From Pegea sp. RAD2-039 (Eukaryota > Chordata > Thaliacea > Salpida > Salpidae), in contig JAQGEQ010000080.1 of assembly GCA_034620365.1 (NCBI GenBank), positions 1 to 64,000 of the forward strand: a stretch of 64,000 nucleotides of DNA, written 5' to 3'. Below the pieces are notes generated by a model. The model searched no databases. It was given only the letters and a program-made list of their open reading frames with translations, and had not been told where the DNA came from. Made by a program: the position numbers and the translations under genes. This document shows, in pieces, positions 41,835-53,082 of this stretch (position 1 is the first letter of the stretch; each line of letters opens with the position of its first letter).

Positions 41835-44800
41835 ATGATATTTCATCATTTAAGTAGCTTCGTGGAACAGGTAAGCAGTTAAAAAATATGATGACGTCAT
41901 TAAGAACGTGATGATGACGTCATTAATATTATTTTAGGTGTTGGATCACGCCACAGGATTTGGAACTATTTGGTATGTTCTGACATTTGGATATCGGTTG
42001 TATTTAGCAACTGGGTTTGAATCAGGTTTGAGTCTTCTTCTAATCTTCTTCTAATCTTCTTCTAATCTTCTTCTAATCTTCTTCTAATCTTCTTCTAATC
42101 TTCTTCTAATCTTCTTCTAATCTTCTTCTAATCTTCTTCTAATCTTCTTCTAATCTTCTTCTAATCTTCTTCTAACCTTCTTCTAATCTTCTTCTAACCT
42201 TCTTCTAATCTTCTTCTAATCTTCTTCTAATCTTCTTCTCATCTTCTTCTCATCTTCTTGTAATCTTCTTCTAATCTTCTTCTAATCTTCTTCTAATCTT
42301 CTTCTAATCTTCTTCTAATCTTCTTCTAATCTTCTTCTAATCTTCTTCTAATCTTCTTCTAATCTTCTTCTAATCTTCTTCTAATCTTCTTCTAATCTTC
42401 TTCTAATCTTCTTCTAATCTTCTTCTAATCTTCTTCTAATCTTCTTCTAATCTTCTTCTAATCTTCTTCTAATCTTCTTCTAATCTTCTTCTAATCTTCT
42501 TCTAATCTTCTTCTAATCTTCTTCTAATCTTCTTCTAATCTTCTTCTAATCTTCTTCTAATCTTCTTCTAATCTTCTTCTAATCTTCTTCTAATCTTCTT
42601 CTAATCTTCTTCTAATCTTCTTCTAATCTTCTTCTAATCTTCTTCTAATCTTCTTCTAATCTTCTTCTAATCTTCTTATAATCTTCTTCTAATCTTCTTC
42701 TAATCTTCTTCTAATCTTCTTCTAATCTTCTTCTAATCTTCTTCTAATCTTCTTCTAATCTTCTTCTAATCTTCTTCTAATCTTCTTCTAATCTTCTTCT
42801 AATCTTCTTCTAATCTTCTTCTAATCTTCTTCTCATCTTCTTCTCATCTTCTTCTAATCTTCTTCTCATCTTCTTCTCATCTTTTGCAGTATACTACGAT
42901 GAGGATGGTATGTCTTGCCAGGAGGTTGAACATGATTCGTGCCATATGGCTTGTTTCAATCAATTCATTCGTCTTTCGCATGTCCGATTTTGGATTCTAC
43001 AAGTAAATAATCTTCATCTAATGACATCATCTGATGACGTCATCATTTGCAGTTGGTTGCTGTGGCAGTTCCAACAGTACTCTTCCATCTGTATGCAAGT
43101 AAAGTCGGTCGAGATATTGGTAAGATAGAAGATGCGGAGACTCTAATGAAGTCTATAAAAGATGGAGATATCAACGTTAATGTCTTGAGTGAAGAACAAA
43201 TAAAAAAGTTATCCAAACTGAAAAAACGAAAAAAAGCTGTTGGAAAATATAAGACTCGAACTGTTTATCGCGGAAACAACGTCAATTCGGTAATGACGTC
43301 ATCAACACGTGATTAAGTAGTGACGTCATCGATGTGTTTCAGGTTCCTTATACAAAGAAACTGATGATTGGATATGTTCTTAATTTGGTTTGTCGATTTG
43401 CTCTTGAGTTAGGTTTCGTCTTTATCTCAGTCTATATGTACAACTTTAAGGTTAGTAATGACGTAATCAGTTGTGACTTCATCTATCATATGTTGTGATA
43501 TTTGTTTCCTTATTTGGAAGTGTGATTTAGTGAATTAGTTTGAATCTTAAAAAATTAACTTTTGGTTTAACCAAGTTGGTTCCGTTTAGCACCTTGACTT
43601 GTAAAAACTCCTCGACCATCAACACCACAATTCATGGAACTAATTTGAATAAATCTGTTTCGTAGACAGTTGCTTCTTGGACTCACTTCAGTTTTTATCT
43701 TTTTAATCTTTTAAATTGTTCTAAATTTTTTTCTATTAAATTTTAAAGTCTCTAAATTGATTTATTTTCTTAAAAATGAAACTTGATATTTAAGTTTAGC
43801 CATCGAAGCTTCTCTTGTATGACGTCATTGCTTCTGATCTTTTATGACATCACAACTAATGACGTCATCTTTTACAGGATGGAGAGCGAGTATATAGTTT
43901 AGGTAATTGGTTATGGATGGAGGTTCCGGGAATATTTAAATGTGATGGGATGATTGATGAAGCTGTTGATGAATCTTGTCATAAACATACTGGCACTTTA
44001 AATGAAATCACAAGACAAAGTAAAATCCATTGTTCGATTCCACGTTCCACTGTAAGTATTATATGACGTCATCAGATGTTGATGAGTTTGTGACGTCATC
44101 AGATATTGATGTGTTTGTGACGTCATCAGATGTTGATGTATTTGTGACGTCATCAGATGTTGATGTGCTTATGACGTCATCAGATGTTGATGTACTTGTG
44201 ACGTCATCACATGTTGATGTGCTTATGACGTCATCAGATGCTAATGTGTTTGTGACGTCATCAGATATTGATGTGCTTATGACGTCATTAGATGTTGATG
44301 TACTTGTGACGTCATCACATGTTGATGTATTTGTGACGTCATCAGATGTTGATGTGTTTGTGACGTCATCAGATGTTGATGTGTTTGTGACGTCATCAGA
44401 TATTGATGTGTTTGTGACGTCATCAGATGTTGATGTGTCTGTGACGTCATCAGATGTTGATGTGTCTGTGACGTCATCAGATGTTGATGTGTCTGTGACG
44501 TCATCAGATGTTGATATGTTTGTGACGTCATCAGATACTAATTTGAATTTGTTTGTAGGAAAAGACACTATTATTGAGAAGTGTACATTTTGTGACTTTC
44601 GCTTGTCTTATTTGTACGATCTTTGAATTACTTCTTCTCTGTTATCGACATTGGAGTCATTCTAAAGAAGCCAACAAGAATAAAAAGTAAAAATATTTTC
44701 TTTAAAAAAGTTATTACAATAGTTAATTTCCTTCAGAAATATTTATTAATTTTTTTTTTAATTTTTAGAAGTCTTTCTTTAACTTCGATCAAATCCGAAA

Positions 44801-44926
44801 GTGGTTCCCAGTAAGATCTATTTGATGACGTCATCAAAACTCATTTCAAATCTTCTTCTTTACAGATTACATGAAATGATAGAATTGAAAGATCTTTATT
44901 CTAAAATGGCAAGAAGCTACGTGTGA
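41835..44926 (+). CDS. Connexin (gap-junction channel subunit)
   Basis: Nine exons: 41835-41870, 41938-42025, 42890-43002, 43053-43289, 43343-43450, 43878-44051, 44559-44686, 44769-44810 and 44866-44926; 987 nt, 328 residues. Six subunits form a hemichannel that docks with one on the next cell. Four membrane segments are visible: about 20-38 (TIWYVLTFGYRLYLATGF), 80-100 (LVAVAVPTVLFHLYAS), 163-192, and 260-281 (HFVTFACLICTIFELLLLC). Extracellular loop 1 has Cys51, Cys59 and Cys63, then the hallmark IRLSHVRFWILQ; loop 2 has Cys216, Cys228 and Cys246 before PRSTEKT. Three Cys per loop is the connexin rule, but the spacings (C-X7-C-X3-C and C-X11-C-X17-C) are wider than in vertebrates (C-X6-C-X3-C; C-X4/5-C-X5-C). 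The cytoplasmic loop is Lys-rich; the C-terminus ends SYV, a PDZ-ligand-like end. Introns 2 and 6 are minisatellites. The last two exons are small and less certain. AATAAA at 45062. Confidence 0.92.
42030..42880 (-). repeat. 11-bp minisatellite filling connexin intron 2
   Basis: About 77 units of TTCTTCTAATC, the reverse complement of the unit at 10034-11080. The array starts 5-10 bp after the donor (G/GTTTGAGTC) and ends about 10 bp before the acceptor, with TTCTCATC variants at both edges. The pyrimidine-rich strand is in the sense direction, so the array may act as an extended polypyrimidine tract. Confidence 0.97.
44062..44538 (+). repeat. 27-bp minisatellite carrying TGACGTCA, connexin intron 6
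   Basis: About 18 units built of TGACGTCATCAGATGTTGAT plus GTGTTTG. One TGACGTCA per unit is almost invariant, while the rest varies (GTGCTTA, GTACTTG, GTGTCTG). The array begins about 10 bp after the donor at 44052 and ends about 20 bp before the acceptor. The long open frames on both strands are artefacts. Confidence 0.95.
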
Positions 44927-45238
44927 TGACGTCACTCAACGATGACGTCATCGTTCTACTTCTACGTCTGTGGTGCAACATTCAGTTGAAGTTATTTGAA
45001 GTTTCAAATTCTAGAATGTGACGTCATTCCACCCGATTATAATTTATTTGTTTTATGACGTAATAAAATGACGTATGAAGTAGTTGATGATGAAGTTTGT
45101 TTATTGAACGCGTGACTGCGAGTTACAAATCGAAGCTTTTACAGCGAATCCAGATATAGTGCGCAAAGAGATAACTGGAAGATTTAATGATTTTAGAAAA
45201 AAAGTTAAACATGAATCACAAGTTTAAGATGAAAAGAA

Positions 45239-46112
45239 ATCTTCTTCTGATCTTCTTCTGATCTTCTTCTGATCTTCTTCTGATCTTCTTCTGATCTTCT
45301 TCTGATCTTCTTCTGATCTTCTTCTGATCTTCTTCTGATCTTCTTCTGATCTTCTTCTGATCTTCTTCTGATCTTCTTCTGATCTTCTTCTGATCTTCTT
45401 CTGATCTTCTTCTGATCTTCTTCTGATCTTCTTCTGATCTTCTTCTGATCTTCTTCTGATCTTCTTCTGATCTTCTTCTGATCTTCTTCTGATCTTCTTC
45501 TGATCTTCTTCTGATCTTCTTCTGATCTTCTTCTGATCTTCTTCTGATCTTCTTCTGATCTTCTTCTGATCTTCTTCTGATCTTCTTCTGATCTTCTTTT
45601 GATCTTCTTCTGATCTTCTTCTGATCTTCTTCTGATCTTCTTCTGATCTTCTTCTGATCTTCTTCTGATCTTCTTCTGATCTTCTTCTGATCTTCTTCTG
45701 ATCTTCTTCTGATCTTCTTCTGATCTTCTTCTGATCTTCTTCTGATCTTCTTCTGATCTTCTTCTGATCTTCTTGTGATCTTCTTCTAATCTTCTTCTGA
45801 TCTTCTTCTGATCTTCTTCTGATCTTCTTCTGATCTTTTTCTGATCTTCTTCTGATCTTCTTCTGATCTTCTTCTGATCTTCTTCTGATCTTCTTCTGAT
45901 CTTCTTCTGATCTTCTTCTAATCTTCTTCTGATCTTCTTCTGATCTTCTTCTGATCTTCTTCTGATCTTCTTCTGATCTTCTTCTGATCTTCTTCTGATC
46001 TTCTTCTGATCTTCTTCTGATCTTCTTCTGATCTTCTTCTGATCTTCTTCTGATCTTCTTCTGACCTTCTTCTGATCTTCTTCTGATCTTCTTCTGATCT
46101 TCTTCTGATCTT
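45239..46112 (-). repeat. 11-bp minisatellite GATCTTCTTCT, about 79 units
   Basis: Downstream of connexin: period 11, differing from the intron 2 array by one base (GATC for AATC); occasional AATC units (near 45785 and 45915) link the two. The ORF EEDQKKIRRRS here is an artefact of the repeat. Confidence 0.97.
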
Positions 46113-46135
46113 CATCTTAAATTAACGACCATGAG

Positions 46136-46320
46136 GTAGATTTTGATGGAGTCGGGAAGGAATTCCAAACCTTGGTTACCCTATTAAGAGTCGATTAGTT
46201 ACCCTAAAGTTGTTGGTACTTCTGATTGAAGACCTCTGAGGACATATGGAAGATTGTGATCTTTAAAGTGATGTATGAAGTTAAGATGGCAAAAACCATT
46301 TACAATTTCAAAAAGTTACA
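46136..46320 (+). repeat. Dispersed repeat S, copy 3
   Basis: It shares GGAGTCGGGAAGGAATTCCA, GAGGACATATG and AGTTAAGATGGCAAAAACCAT-type strings with 775-1230 and 33390-33560. Confidence 0.7.
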
Positions 46321-46775
46321 AGGTCATTAAAAAGTGTCGATAATACAAGGATTTAGCTCATAGAGATGGTCTTCGTATGACGAAAAGGGCTTTGCTAATA
46401 AAAGATGAATAATTCTTCGACGAATTTAAGCTTTGTGATATCTTTTTAAAGATGAGGACTACATATGTAAGAGTTGGATTCTATTTTAGGACAGATATAT
46501 TTAGTGAATATCTTTAATAATGTTTGTGAAGCTATTGAACCAATTTTGAACAAATAATTTGTGTGTTGACTCCTTTTGAATCATTAAAGAACAAAATCAG
46601 GTCTTTAATGATCAGACGTTTGGATAATTTCATTTTTGTTAAGATAAAAGTCAGTTAGAAATTGAAGATTTATTTATTGAAAAGTGGAACATTTGTCAGT
46701 AGATTGAGTTGTCTGGATTGAAGTCAGAAGATTGAAAAGTAATTGAGTCAGCATTTTGTCAACAAAAAGAACTAA
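46320..46775 (-). repeat. Dispersed repeat R, copy 2
   Basis: An inverted match to 9605-10040 over its whole length; a more diverged relative is at 51755-52060. It marks the outer limit of the region duplicated in inverted orientation near 10 kb. Confidence 0.8.
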
Positions 46776-46781
46776 ATCTTC

Positions 46782-47190
46782 GAAGTATCTACTGATGAAG
46801 AGCAGTCTGTGAAGTATCTACTAATGAAGAGCAGTCTGTGAAGTATCTACTGATGAAGAGCAGTCTGTGAAGTATCTACTGATGAAGAGCAGTCTGTGAA
46901 GTATCTACTGATGAAGAGCAGTCTGTGAAGTATCTACTGATGAAGAGCAGTCTGTGAAGTATCTACTGATGAAGAGCAGTCTGTGATGTATCTACTGATG
47001 AAGAGCAGTCTGTGAAGTATCTACTGATGAAGAGCAGTCTGTGAAGTATCTACTGATGAAGAGCAGTCTGTGAAGTATCTACTGATGAAGAGCAGTCTGT
47101 GAAGTATCTACTGATGAAGAGCAGTCTGTGATGTATCTACTGATGAAGAGCAGTCTGTGATGTATCTACTGATGAAGAGCAGTCTGTGAT
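46782..47190 (+). repeat. 29-bp minisatellite, 14 units
   Basis: Units of GAAGTATCTACTGATGAAGA plus GCAGTCTGT, very uniform (a few have GATGTATC). High uniformity suggests recent expansion. Confidence 0.97.
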
Positions 47191-47280
47191 GTAAATTAAA
47201 CCTAAATTGAAAATTAGAAAGTTTATTAAGAAGATAAATCAGAATTTTTTGTGAAGTAATCAATTTTCAACAAGCTGTGA

Positions 47281-47395
47281 GTACAGTAACGAACTGCCTA
47301 CGAGGCTCCAACTCCGGATTTAAAATCGGATCTCCTAGAAGTTTTTATATCAAAAAGACCCATAGGGCCCTTCTACTCTGGGTTTTATGTTGTCA
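47281..47395. repeat. Dispersed repeat T, copy 3
   Basis: GCTCCAACTCCGGATTTAAA and TCGGATCTCCTAGAAGTTT match 4150-4200 and, more weakly, 4510-4590. Confidence 0.65.
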
Positions 47396-47565
47396 GTAAA
47401 AATATCATTTAAAATCAAGTCTGAAAAATATCTCTTTGTTCTTTTCATTTCAAATTATGACGTCATATTTCCTGTTAGTAAGAAAAACATGAAAATATTT
47501 GCAAACTGTAAATTGAAAGTAAGAAGTAGCAAGTTAGAATATAATTGAAATTAATTTAAAAGAAA

Positions 47566-48813
47566 ATGAGTAATGAAAGTTAGTTTTAATAATCTAAAAT
47601 CGAAATAAAATTAATAATTTTATTTATTTAATTGAGTTACAATTATTCTTTTTGTCTAGATGAACAAATGAAGCAATTTAAAGAAAAATATGAAGCAGTT
47701 GTTAAGGATGGTAAAAAAATTCAATTTTCTGAAATCTATTTAATTTTATTTTCTTTCTCAGCCGATATTTTATGGAATAAAACCCTAAAACAACGAAATT
47801 TAACGGAATACTTAAGATCTTTGGCATTTTTAAAGTAAGATTTAAAGAAAATAACTTTCATCTAAATCATCTTATGCCTCAGATACTTAAAAGATTTTGA
47901 TGAAGAAGATAAACAAGAATTGCAAATATCCAAAGATAGAAAAGTAAACTTCTATTTAGTTTTCAGTTAAGTTCGATAAAATATAATTTTAAGGTGCTCG
48001 TTAATAAATTAAGTGGAATAAGGAGGAGACTTACAACTGATGTGAAATCATTTTTTTATGATAGTATGGAGACAATCGATGGTTATTTTGGTGAAATTGT
48101 TATTGAAAGTTTGGCAGGAAATCACGTTGACTTTAAAAATAATATTAATGATTTCCTTCGAACTGTTGAAGAAGTAGTTTTATTTTTTATTAAAAATTTA
48201 TAGTTTTTTATAAATTATTAACAGATTAATTTATAATAATTAAAAAAGCTAGACAATAAAATATTGTTTTTATCAGAAAACTTTGTAATGAATTATTTAG
48301 TAAGTAAAAAAATTAAATAAATAAATATTAGAAAATAATTAGATTAATAAATTTAAATTTCTACTTTATGTAAACATTAATTTTTTTCAATTTGTTTTTC
48401 TGAGTTTTTAACTTTTTCTTTTTTAGTTCAACAACACTCGTTTTCATTTAATGCTGAATAACTTTACGGAAATTCCCGAAGAGGTTCTCGAAAAAGTAAG
48501 TTTTGTTGTAAAGCTTAATCTCAAATTAAATTGTTTTAAATAAGTCTTTAAGAATAACAAAAATAAACAAAGAAGAAAAACAAAATCAAAAAGAAAAAAC
48601 GTTTCCAGTCGCACCAACAAACTCCGGAGCAAATAAAATTGAAGAAGATACTATTCAAGACGAAGTGAGTTACAAGAAATTCGGCCATTTTAGAATAAAG
48701 CCAAAATAGAAATAAATAATTATTTTTAGAAAAATGGAAAAGAGAAGTCAGCAAAACGAAAAAGTTCGAGTGATGAAAATTTGGTGGATGAAAAAATGTT
48801 GAAACTTGAATAA
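47566..48813 (+). CDS. Unrecognised 233-residue protein
   Basis: Seven exons: 47566-47578, 47660-47834, 47883-47943, 47994-48173, 48427-48495, 48545-48664 and 48730-48813; all GT-AG, and the 702 nt close in frame. I do not recognise the family. The N-terminal two thirds is predicted helical (MSNENEQMKQFKEKYEAVVK; FSEIYLILFSFSADILW; LSGIRRRLTTDVKSFFYDSM), with no signal peptide and no clear membrane segment. The last 70 residues are charged and low-complexity, ending SAKRKSSSDENLVDEKMLKLE, with KRK as a possible nuclear signal. The first exon encodes only four residues, so its start is less certain. AATAAA at 48822 follows the stop. Introns are short and AT-rich and, unlike the other genes here, neither exons nor introns contain TGACGTCA; one copy lies 100 bp upstream. 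Confidence 0.7.
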
Positions 48814-49599
48814 TTTGCTGAAATAAAAAAAATTAGTTCTATTAAATAAAAAATTAAAAATTTGAAGAACTTTAGAGATAGAATAAAGTGAAGTGTTTAC
48901 ATTTACTAATAAAATGATTAAAGCAACTTTTTTTATTTGCATTTATTGTGTTTAAAATGTAAAAAAGTTAATTTTAATTATTTCAATTTAGACACTTTTA
49001 AGAAGCTGCTTTTTTAAAAACAAATATTTGTGGAAAAAGATTAATGACCTAAAAAAGAAGAAAAATTTGTGTATCATCTGTTTTTTTTTTAGTTACAAAA
49101 TGTAGTTTAATAAAAAGTAGATTTGATAAATATTTAATGAAAATTCTATTTAAGAAATTTAAATTCTAAAATCAAGTTTAAAATTTTCTTTTATTTTCTA
49201 TCTAAACGCTTGAGTAACTTTTTGACAAAAAATATAAACATATTTTTATCAATTCATTGTGAAAATTTTTAAGATAACTTTAGAAATTTGTATTTCAAGT
49301 GTTCTTATTTTACAAGTTTTTCTATTTACTTTACATTTATACTCAAAAAACAAAATTTCAAAACTAAAGCTAGTGAGGATTTTTAACAAGTTTTGAAAAT
49401 AACAAAAAGAAAAAAATACAGAATAGAGTATGATATAGAACAGAATATGAGGAGTTAATGAATTTCTATATAGATATCTCATAAGTTAAAAATATAGAAA
49501 TTTGACGTGGATAAGACGATGATAAATTTTAAAAGAAAGACTATCAGAAAAAAAACGTTTAAGTGTGGCAAAAACAGCAACCAGCTTGGGACGTCACAC
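48814..49599. other. AT-rich intergenic DNA
   Basis: AATAAA at 48822-48827 is a likely poly(A) signal for the preceding gene. Nothing else is recognised. Confidence 0.5.
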
Positions 49600-50362
49600 T
49601 GTCACCTGTTAGCTCCTTAGGGTTTCGTTCTTGGTCCCATTCTCTTTTTAGTTTTTGTTGAAGACCTCATCAGAAGACTAGTAGCAGTAGATGATGTCAG
49701 CGTGTTTGTATATGCAGATGATATCAAGCTATTATCTTGTAATCCTTCAAAACTTCAAGCTGCACTACACACTGTAGAAAACTGGTCTACAAACTGGCAG
49801 CTCAGAATTCAGCCCATAAAGTCTGAACTTATAACTTTTTCTTGTAATCCAGCTGTAAATTGCTTGAACCAATACTCCATCAATAGATTCATTATTCAAC
49901 GAGTATCTTCGGCCCTAGACCTTGGCATTACTCTATCATCTGACTTTAAATGGCGCATTTATGTTTCCAAAATCTTTGGAAAATCAATCAACCTTGTCTT
50001 CCTTATTATAAAGACCTTTAATTCTAAGGACCCATGCTTTTTTATCAACCTTTTCAAATTGTACGTACGTCCAATTCTTGAATACAATGTTAGTGTATGG
50101 ATGCCATATCAAGTTAGTGATGTCAAAAAAATCGAATCTGTTCAGGCCACATTTACGAGATTAGTATGTAGGAAACTTAATATAAAATATGATAGTTATA
50201 AACATCGTCTCAGTCTCTTCAATTTAGATACTTTGGAAATCCGACGGACTAAATACGGCTTAATTCTTATTTTTAAAATTATCCACAATTTAATTGTCTT
50301 TCAGTTTGATGACTTTTTTCCATTAGTCCTTCCTTCAAGTTATACCAGCTTAGACGACTCAC
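49600..50362 (+). mobile_element. Non-LTR retrotransposon, truncated copy E
   Basis: It begins in the RT SGVPQGSVLGP motif region (decayed) and continues through FVYADDIKLL into the ORF2 C-terminal part; a 227-residue frame (49702-50385) is open. Compared with copy D it keeps a reading frame across the site where D has a stop (WRIYVSKIFGKS). It breaks off at CTTTATTTCTTAATAAG, where an 8-bp tandem array takes over; the family 3' UTR is missing. Confidence 0.9.
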
Positions 50363-50820
50363 TTTATTTCTTAATAAGTAAATAAGTAAATAAGTAAATA
50401 AGTAAATAAATAAATAAATAAATAAGTAAATAAGTAAATAAGTAAATAAGTAAATAAGTAAATAAGTAAATAAGTAAATAAGTAAATAAGTAAATAAGTA
50501 AATAAGTAAATAAGTAAATAAGTAAATAAGTAAATAAGTAAATAAGTAAATAAGTAAATAAGTAAATAAGTAAATAAGTAAATAAGTAAATAAGTAAATA
50601 AGTAAATAAGTAAATAAGTAAATAAGTAAATAAGTAAATAAGTAAATAAGTAAATAAGTAAATAAGTAAATAAGTAAATAAGTAAATAAGTAAATAAGTA
50701 AATAAGTAAATAAGTAAATAAGTAAATAAGTAAATAAGTAAATAAGTAAATAAGTAAATAAGTAAATAAGTAAATAAGTAAATAAGTAAATAAGTAAATA
50801 AGTAAATAAGTAAATAAGTA
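50363..50820 (+). repeat. 8-bp tandem array AAATAAGT, about 57 units
   Basis: A nearly perfect array replacing the end of LINE copy E. The minus-strand frames (LFTYLLIY) are artefacts. It seems to have grown from CTTAATAAG-type sequence in the LINE itself. Confidence 0.97.
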
Positions 50821-51290
50821 ACTTACACGCTGACATACTTGCACAGCCAAAGCAGGTTAAAACATTTAGTGACTAAGTATTTAGTTATTCTATTTATTAT
50901 CACTTAAATTCAATTTATTAATTTCCTATTTATGTAAACATTTTTAAAACTATAATGATATATTATTAATTATTTTTTTATATTATGATACTATTTTTAA
51001 AATCATTCTTATTTATAGATTTAGAATTTTGATAAGAAATCTGTTTAATATTTTACAAGGAGCAAATTAGTTTGAAAATTTTTTTCAACTTCCAATTTTG
51101 GTTTTCGACTTTTAACTAAAAACAAATTTCTTGTCCACTATTTGAGTATTAATTTATAGCTATGAAATATAATATGTCTCAAACTCAAAGTTCGTTTGTC
51201 TATTCTACAAATTTACGAGATGCTTTATACACTCCTCTCAATTAGTGACATCTAATCTTTATTTTAACTTAACCCCGTCACTCAATCTGC
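50821..51290. other. AT-rich stretch with no recognised feature
   Basis: I see nothing I can support here. Confidence 0.45.
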
Positions 51291-51750
51291 TTATGATGAG
51301 ATTTTACAGATAGTTAAAAGCTCTTCATGATCACGAATAAACTGCCAAATAAAAAGACCTGATTTTCCAATTTCTTTATAGTACTCAGACAGCTTGTATA
51401 AGTCATCATAACGAAATTCTTGTTTTGGAGCATATTTTGGATGGGTCTTATAACTTCTAACTACACGCACTGGCGATGAAAGCTTATAATTATCTGTTAT
51501 TTCTCCATTCTCTGTATCTACTTTGCAACCATACATTGTTTTCGCCAGAACTAAGTCTCTTAAAGTCAATTGTTGGTCTTTGGATTGTACGTTAGTGCGT
51601 TTTTTCATCTTCCCCCAGAACCAGATTACATAAAATGATCCTCTTGGTTCTCCTCATCTTCATAATTATCAAAAATACAAAAAGGTCCTTTTATACTCCA
51701 TTGTATGCCAGCAAGAGGAGGACGATAAACACCAGATGATGAAACTTACA
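51291..51750 (-). pseudogene. SRA-domain (UHRF-type) gene fragment, broken
   Basis: The minus strand encodes most of an SRA (SET and RING-associated) domain, which in UHRF proteins flips out methylated cytosine at hemimethylated CpG. Recognisable pieces in order: SGVYRPPLAGI, FDNYEDEENQEDHF, SGSGG, KRTNVQSKDQQLTLRDL, PVRVVRSYK, KYAPKQEFRYDDLYKLSEYY and GKSGLFIWQF; compare PVRVVR, KYAPxxGNRYDGIYKV and GKSGFLVW in UHRF1. An in-frame stop lies just before SGSGG, and a frame change follows it, so the intact stretch is only 105 residues from an internal Met. There are no RING, TTD or PHD parts nearby. It is most likely a degenerate gene or retrocopy fragment; an exon-intron boundary hidden at the break is possible but I see no good splice sites. 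Confidence 0.75.
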
Positions 51751-51754
51751 GGAA

Positions 51755-52060
51755 GAGTTGAACTTTATTTTAGGACAGATGTATTTGGTGAATAGCTTTA
51801 CTAATGTCCAAATATTTTTGATCTTAAAAGATTTGAGAATTTGGTATGAAGTTAATGACCCAATTTTGAAGAATTAATTTGTGTGGTGGACCCGTTTTGA
51901 ATCTTCATTATAAGTCTTTAAAATTGCCAGATCTTTAATAACATAAATTTTATTGTAATCTTATAAAAAGTCAATTGACGTTTGAGCTTAAAGGTTTATT
52001 TAAAAATATATTCGTCGATGGTGAGTTGTCTCAATTGAAGCCAGCAGGTTCCAAACAAGA
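51755..52060 (-). repeat. Dispersed repeat R, diverged copy 3
   Basis: It shares TTTATTTTAGGACAGATGTA, ATTTGTGTGGTGGACCCGTTTTGAAT-type strings and GAGTTGTCTCAATTGAAG with copies 1 and 2. It lies directly upstream (in coding sense) of the SRA fragment. Confidence 0.6.
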
Positions 52061-52830
52061 TTGAAGAGCCCTTTTCTTAGTGCTGAAATCTTTGGAAATT
52101 TAGTGATGTAGAAATAAAAACATCACTAAATGAAACACTACTAAAAACCACAAAAAAAACCTTTAGTAAACCTTTATTTAAAAAAATGTTTTAGTAATCT
52201 TGTTTTGGTAACACTCTTTGTTGTTTATTTTACAAAATTACTCAATTCAATAGAAATAAGTGAAGTTAATGTTAAACTGCCTGAGATTAAACAAAATATG
52301 GAATGTGAAACTGATCCAAATATCTCTATAGATGACATTGCTCGTTAGATTATTTGCTGAAGATTACAGCCACTGATGGAGACAAGACAACATCTGATCA
52401 CTTGAAGATCTTAGAGGAAGGAATCCAAATTGATAATCAAAAAGCAAATTGTTGCTGAGAAGATGAGTCAGAATTTTATATAAAAAGATCAATTCAAAAG
52501 GATAGCAGTTACTGGTAAGATCAATTTGTTGGTAATTTAGTGGCTTACTTCTGGTTGGCTTTTTATGAAATGGATAACTAATGAAACCGTTGTGAAGTTC
52601 GTAGCTAGAAGATAAAAAGAAATTAAAAAATATGTAATACAGGCTGTTACCGAGAATAAATAAATCTCCTAATAAGGTAGAAAGGAGTTCTTTTCATTTA
52701 CGAGAAATTAGTGGTTTGAATCTGTCTTCTTTTTATAAACTTGGATGTTGATGCAGTTTTTCTATTGTTACGGTGGATAGATGAAGAAACTGATGAAGAC
52801 ATATAATACAGGCTGTATCATTATGTCGAT
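52061..52830. repeat. AT-rich DNA ending in repeat V, copy 2
   Basis: About 52640-52830 repeats 32505-32705 in direct orientation. The rest (52061-52640) has no recognised feature. Confidence 0.6.
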
Positions 52831-53082
52831 AAGATCTCTTTTACAAGTAGGAAGTTGTTTTATCAGAAGTACGAGTTAATTTGTCTTTGATGATGTAGAC
52901 GGCAGTGAAAATGACAAATTCAGTGAGAACAAAGTCATCCATAAGATTAGATTGATTCGATTTATATGCTTCTTTTTATCAATAAGAGCGGTATGTATGA
53001 TTTGGAGTTTAATTTTAATTTAGCAATTTCATAAAATTTAAGTGATGAGCTTAAGATTTTCTTAGCAGGGATGTTTTTCATT

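Noticed and set aside
44030..44626. 198-residue and 169-residue frames with VTSSDVD / DDVTNTS repeats
   Set aside because: 27-bp intronic minisatellite in connexin intron 6. The true downstream exon uses another frame (EKTLLLRSVHF).
49565..49620. GGGACGTCACACTG as a palindrome copy in the LINE region
   Set aside because: Not an exact TGACGTCA. The nearest other lookalike is AGACGTCT near 57981. Neither changes the view that the motif is absent from 47.5-64 kb.
50279..50850. 185-residue hydrophobic frame (LFTYLLIY) that looks like a membrane protein
   Set aside because: Translation of the 8-bp AAATAAGT array on the minus strand.
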